This document shows positions 60,953 through 64,000 of a DNA stretch of 64,000 bases, piece after piece. Position 1 is the stretch's first letter, and each line of letters begins with the position of its first letter. The stretch lies in contig NZ_CP125619.1 in NCBI RefSeq assembly GCF_030053115.1, positions 2,047,001 through 2,111,000 on the forward strand, in the 5' to 3' direction. This stretch comes from Pseudomonas svalbardensis. Its GTDB lineage: Bacteria > Pseudomonadota > Gammaproteobacteria > Pseudomonadales > Pseudomonadaceae. Below the pieces are notes generated by a model. The model searched no databases and was not told the DNA's origin. It saw nothing but the letters and a program-made list of their open reading frames with translations. The position numbers were made by a program, and so were the translations under genes.

Positions 60953-61528
60953 TCAGCCGAGCAACTCACTCATGGCGATGATCTGCTCCGCCACCTGAAT
61001 CAGCTTCTGCTGCCGGCTCATGGCCTGGCGGCGCATCAGGGTGTAGGCCTCTTCCTCGTTGCAGTCCTTCATTTTCATCAGCAGCCCTTTGGCCAGCTCG
61101 ATGCGCTTGCGCTCGGCAAGTTGCTGGTCGCGGGCGTTGAGCTGGGCGCGCAAGGCCTGGTCGCTTTCAAAACGCGCCATGGCCACGTCGAGAATCGGCT
61201 GCAAGCGCTGTGCGTGGATGCCTTCGACGATGTAGGCACTGACGCCGGACTTGATCGCCTGACGCATCACATCGGGGTCATGTTCATCGGTAAACATCAC
61301 GATCGGCCGCGGTTGGTCGCGGCTCACCAGCACCACTTGTTCCATCACATCGCGGCTCGGTGACTCGGTATCGATCAAAATCACGTCCGGACGCACCGTT
61401 TCGACGCGCGCGGGCAAGTCGATGGTCAGGCCCGACTCGTCGATCACCTCGAACCCGGCTTCGGTCAGGGCCGCCTTCAGGCGACCGACTTTCTTCGCGG
61501 TGTCGTTGATCAGCAGGATACGCAACAT
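60953..61528 (-). CDS. nasT: NasT, ANTAR RNA-binding antiterminator
   Basis: The 191-residue protein has a response-regulator-like N-terminal domain (MLRILLINDTAKKVGRLKAALTEAGF … VILIDTES) and a C-terminal three-helix ANTAR domain (RKRIELAKGLLMKMKDCNEEEAYTLMRRQAMSRQQKL, about residues 130–170). It binds hexaloop RNA hairpins and prevents termination at nitrate-assimilation leaders. It lies 15 bp after nasS. In the absence of nitrate NasS is known to hold NasT inactive. Confidence 0.94.
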   Translation of the reverse strand: MLRILLINDTAKKVGRLKAALTEAGFEVIDESGLTIDLPARVETVRPDVILIDTESPSRDVMEQVVLVSRDQPRPIVMFTDEHDPDVMRQAIKSGVSAYIVEGIHAQRLQPILDVAMARFESDQALRAQLNARDQQLAERKRIELAKGLLMKMKDCNEEEAYTLMRRQAMSRQQKLIQVAEQIIAMSELLG

Positions 61529-61543
61529 ATTCGTAGTCTCCTG

Positions 61544-62755
61544 TCAGCGGCTGGCGAGAAGGGGCGAGCTGTCGCTCATGGCGTGCAGCTTGAAACTGCG
61601 GGCATAGCCGGCGGGGTCCAGGCCATCCCAGACCTTGCCGTCGATCAACTGGCTGCTGCGCATTGGCTGATCACTCACGGCCACACCTACGGTGGTGGCG
61701 GCCTCTCGATACAAGTCTAGTTGCTGGACCTGACGGGCCACGCCGAGGTAGTCCGGGTCGTCGCGCAACAAACCCCAACGGCGGAACTGAGTCATGAACC
61801 ACATGCCATCGGACAGATACGGCAGATTGACCTCGCCATCACCATGGAAGCGCAGCGCGTGCGGGTCTTGCCAGCGATGACCCAGGCCATCGGCGTAGTC
61901 ACCGAGCAATCGCGGTTCGATGCAGTCGAGCGGTGCGTCGAGGTATTGCGGGGCACTCAACAGCTTCGCGGTGCTGCGGCGATTCTCGGTGCTTTCTTCG
62001 ATGAAGCGGCTGGCCTCCAGAATCGCCATCACCAGCGCCCTTGCGGTGTTGGGGTATTGCTCGACAAAGGCGCGGGTGCAACCGAGGACTTTTTCCGGAT
62101 GATCGGGCCAGATGGTCTGGGTGGTTGCCATCGTGAACCCCAGACTTTGCTGCACCGCGCTGGCGGACCATGGCTCGCCGACGCAGAAGCCGTCGATGCG
62201 CCCGGCTTGCAGGTGCGCGACCATTTGCGGCGGCGGCACCACCACGCTGTCGACGTCCTGCAACGGGTGGATGCCCTGACTCGCGAGCCAGTAATACAGC
62301 CACATGGCGTGGGTGCCCGTAGGAAATGTCTGGGCGAAGGTGAGTTTTGGGCGACTTTGGTGCACGTGCCGTTCCAGTGCTTCAGGACTGGTCACGCCCA
62401 GCGCCTGCAAGCCATGGGAGAGGTTGATGCTCTGGCCATTCTGATTCAGGCCCATGAGCACCGCCATGTCGGTCGATGCGACACCGCCGATGCCCAAATG
62501 CACGGCGTAGATCAAACCGTACAGGCTGTGGGCGGCGTCGAGTTCGCCACTGACCAGTTTGTCCCGCAGGTTGGCCCAGGACGACTGGCGCTTGAGGTTC
62601 AGGGTCAGGCCATAAGGTTGGGCAAAGCCCTGCGTGGCCGCGACCACTACCGAGGCGCAGTCGCTCAGGGCCATGAAGCCGAGGCTGATTTCGGTCTTTT
62701 CCGGGGCATCGCTGCCGTTGACCCAGGCCAGGGGGTTGGCTGGAACTTCAATCAT
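61544..62755 (-). CDS. nasS: NasS, nitrate sensor of NrtA/CmpA-type solute-binding fold
   Basis: The 403-residue protein resembles periplasmic nitrate-binding proteins (ISLGFMALSDCASVVVA, ARGLHAHHSLYGLIYAVHLGIGG-like region, FCVGEPWSASAVQQ near residue 205). It lacks any signal peptide, so it is cytoplasmic, as expected for NasS. It binds nitrate/nitrite and then releases NasT. The start MIEVPANPLAW at 62755 has GGAAGGTG about 10 nt upstream. First gene of nasS-nasT; a NasT-type leader precedes it. Confidence 0.93.
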   Translation of the reverse strand: MIEVPANPLAWVNGSDAPEKTEISLGFMALSDCASVVVAATQGFAQPYGLTLNLKRQSSWANLRDKLVSGELDAAHSLYGLIYAVHLGIGGVASTDMAVLMGLNQNGQSINLSHGLQALGVTSPEALERHVHQSRPKLTFAQTFPTGTHAMWLYYWLASQGIHPLQDVDSVVVPPPQMVAHLQAGRIDGFCVGEPWSASAVQQSLGFTMATTQTIWPDHPEKVLGCTRAFVEQYPNTARALVMAILEASRFIEESTENRRSTAKLLSAPQYLDAPLDCIEPRLLGDYADGLGHRWQDPHALRFHGDGEVNLPYLSDGMWFMTQFRRWGLLRDDPDYLGVARQVQQLDLYREAATTVGVAVSDQPMRSSQLIDGKVWDGLDPAGYARSFKLHAMSDSSPLLASR

Positions 62756-62772
62756 CAGTAAACACCTTCCAT

Positions 62773-62859
62773 AAAAAAGCGCCGGACCGGGCTGCTTGCC
62801 AGGGCAAGGCCAAGTGACGACGCCGTTGTCTTTCGACTCATCCCGCCGTTGGCATGAGT
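62773..62859 (-). promoter_or_regulatory. ANTAR-type leader of nasS-nasT itself
   Basis: On the minus strand, ACTCAT-g-CC, loop AACGGC, GG-g-ATGAGT (62836–62859) gives a hexaloop with A1 and G4, identical to the loop of the nasA leader. GACAACGGCGTC follows, then a GC-rich stem (GCGTCG with CGGCGC, plus inner CTTGCC/GGCAAG) and U6. The layout matches the other two leaders. Confidence 0.72.
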
Positions 62860-62876
62860 GCTGATGTCAGTGACGG

Positions 62877-62892
62877 TGCAAGGCATATGCCA
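62877..62892 (-). promoter_or_regulatory. Sigma-54 promoter of nasS-nasT
   Basis: TGGCATATGCCTTGCA on the minus strand matches the -24/-12 consensus closely (TTGCA intact, correct spacing). The predicted start near 62866 lies just before the leader hairpin. It is divergent from pyrD. Confidence 0.75.
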
Positions 62893-62941
62893 TCGCACGC
62901 TGATTTTGTCGCGCGCCTCGCCTGCAACCCCGATGCCCGGC

Positions 62942-62947
62942 TATAAT
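62942..62947 (+). promoter_or_regulatory. -10 box of pyrD
   Basis: A perfect TATAAT lies 37 bp before the pyrD ATG. No clear -35 element is at 16–18 bp spacing, so the promoter may be activator-dependent or rely on the extended region. Confidence 0.5.
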
Positions 62948-62984
62948 CGCCGCCACTTTTCGTAGCCCAGAGTCAAACCCGCCC

Positions 62985-64000
62985 ATGTACACCCTGGCCC
63001 GTCAGCTGTTGTTCAAACTTTCCCCGGAAACCTCCCACGATCTGTCCCTGGACCTGATCGGCGCGGGCGGGCGTTTGGGCCTCAACGGCTTGCTGTGCAA
63101 GGCACCGGCGAAAATGCCGGTGACCGTCATGGGCCTCGACTTCCCGAACCCGGTGGGTCTGGCGGCCGGTCTGGACAAGAACGGCGCGGCCATCGACGGT
63201 TTTGCGCAACTGGGTTTTGGTTTTGTCGAAATCGGCACCATCACGCCGCGCCCGCAGCCGGGCAATCCGAAGCCACGGATTTTCCGTCTGCCGGAAGCCG
63301 AGGCGATCATCAATCGCATGGGGTTCAACAACCTCGGCGTTGATCACCTGCTGGCGCGAGTGGCGGCGGCCAAGTTCAAGGGCGTGCTGGGCATCAATAT
63401 CGGCAAAAACTTCGATACCCCGGTTGAGCGGGCGGTCGACGACTACCTGATCTGCCTGGACAAGGTCTACGCCCACGCCAGCTATGTGACGGTCAATGTC
63501 AGTTCGCCGAACACCCCGGGCCTGCGCAGCCTGCAATTCGGCGATTCGCTGAAGCAGTTGTTGGCCGACCTGGCAACGCGCCGCGCAGAACTGGCGCTGC
63601 GCCACGGCAAACATGTACCACTGGCGATCAAGATTGCGCCGGACATGACCGACGAAGAAACCGCTCAGGTCGCGCAAGCGCTGATCGAAACCGGGATGGA
63701 CGCGGTGATCGCCACCAACACCACCCTCAGTCGCGTCGGTGTAGAAGGCATGGAGCATGGTGACGAGGCGGGCGGTTTGTCCGGCGCACCGGTTCGCGAC
63801 AAGAGCACCCACACCGTGAAGGTGCTGGCGGCCGAGTTGGCCGGTCGCTTGCCGATCATCGCCGTGGGCGGCATCACCGAAGGCAAGCACGCGGCTGAGA
63901 AAATCGCTGCGGGTGCCAGCCTGGTGCAGCTCTATTCCGGCTTCATCTATAAAGGTCCGGCGCTGATTCGTGAATCTGTAGACGCCATCGCCGCCTTGCG
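62985..64000 (+). CDS. pyrD: Dihydroorotate dehydrogenase (quinone), 3' end cut by window edge
   Basis: The frame runs open from ATG 62985 to the window end, 338 codons; family length (about 340) says only a few residues are missing. The product is a class 2, membrane-associated flavoenzyme that oxidises dihydroorotate with quinone in pyrimidine synthesis. It shows [18 protein letters not shown] (N-terminal membrane-contact helices), [16 protein letters not shown] near residue 60, [16 protein letters not shown] near 83, [11 protein letters not shown] near 172 with the catalytic serine, and IAVGGI near 290. Confidence 0.95.
   Translation, partial: MYTLARQLLFKLSPETSHDLSLDLIGAGGRLGLNGLLCKAPAKMPVTVMGLDFPNPVGLAAGLDKNGAAIDGFAQLGFGFVEIGTITPRPQPGNPKPRIFRLPEAEAIINRMGFNNLGVDHLLARVAAAKFKGVLGINIGKNFDTPVERAVDDYLICLDKVYAHASYVTVNVSSPNTPGLRSLQFGDSLKQLLADLATRRAELALRHGKHVPLAIKIAPDMTDEETAQVAQALIETGMDAVIATNTTLSRVGVEGMEHGDEAGGLSGAPVRDKSTHTVKVLAAELAGRLPIIAVGGITEGKHAAEKIAAGASLVQLYSGFIYKGPALIRESVDAIAAL

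Overview
The window is a stretch of chromosome from a Pseudomonas of the fluorescens type. The evidence is high-GC coding bias, the linked block ppsR/ppsA–hydrolase–rraA–cmaX–crfX–cmpX–sigX–oprF–cobA–nitrate assimilation, an OprF with its cysteine-bearing linker, the AcnD/PrpF version of the methylcitrate cycle, and many Pseudomonas-style REP inverted repeats built on a GTGGGAGCGAGC core. From memory, the gene order largely follows the PA1736–PA1783 region of P. aeruginosa PAO1, with accessory DNA inserted and with pyrD and the prp operon placed differently.

Layout. 1–6.4 kb: fatty-acid oxidation genes (thiolase end, multifunctional hydratase/dehydrogenase), a glutamine amidotransferase, a CorA channel, PlsC and a crotonase. 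6.5–13 kb: tRNA-Ser(GGA) followed by an accessory strip. It holds a decayed serine hydrolase, small orphan genes, two glycine-zipper paralogues separated by a complete IS4-type element, two small acidic proteins and a Gly/Ser-rich exported protein. The IS has 18-bp ends and a 12-bp target duplication, and it sits inside the terminator of the first paralogue. 12.9–18.2 kb: a large Rhs protein with an EndoU-like C-terminal toxin, overlapped by its presumed immunity gene. 18.4–23.5 kb: a HAD phosphatase, an SDR/LysR divergent pair, and a hydantoin racemase with an NCS1 permease. 23.9–30.2 kb: cysH, thrH, pabB and a three-gene membrane module (retropepsin-like protease, inactive transglutaminase/7TM protein, ATP-grasp ligase). 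30.5–39.2 kb: prpR-prpB-prpC-acnD-prpF-prpD for propionate catabolism. 39.3–41.7 kb: a DMT exporter with a divergent MocR regulator. 41.8–45.2 kb: ppsR/ppsA divergent pair. 45.4–51 kb: hydrolase, rraA, the cmaX-crfX-cmpX-sigX-oprF cell-envelope block. 51.1–62.8 kb: nitrate/nitrite assimilation on the minus strand. 63–64 kb: pyrD, cut just before its end.

The nitrate region is the most informative part. Three transcription units (nasS-nasT; nasA-kinase; nirB-nirD-nitrate reductase-cobA) each appear to start at a sigma-54 (-24/-12) promoter. Each then carries a leader with a hexaloop hairpin of the ANTAR-target type (A at loop position 1, G at position 4), a shared GACAAaGrCGTC segment and an intrinsic terminator. 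This matches control by the NasS/NasT nitrate sensor–antiterminator pair encoded in the same window. It also predicts that nasS-nasT itself lies under the same control.

The accessory region between the tRNA and the Rhs locus and the uncharacterised protease/7TM/ATP-grasp module are the other places where novelty is most likely. Functional names rest on recognition of motifs and gene context; no database search was run.
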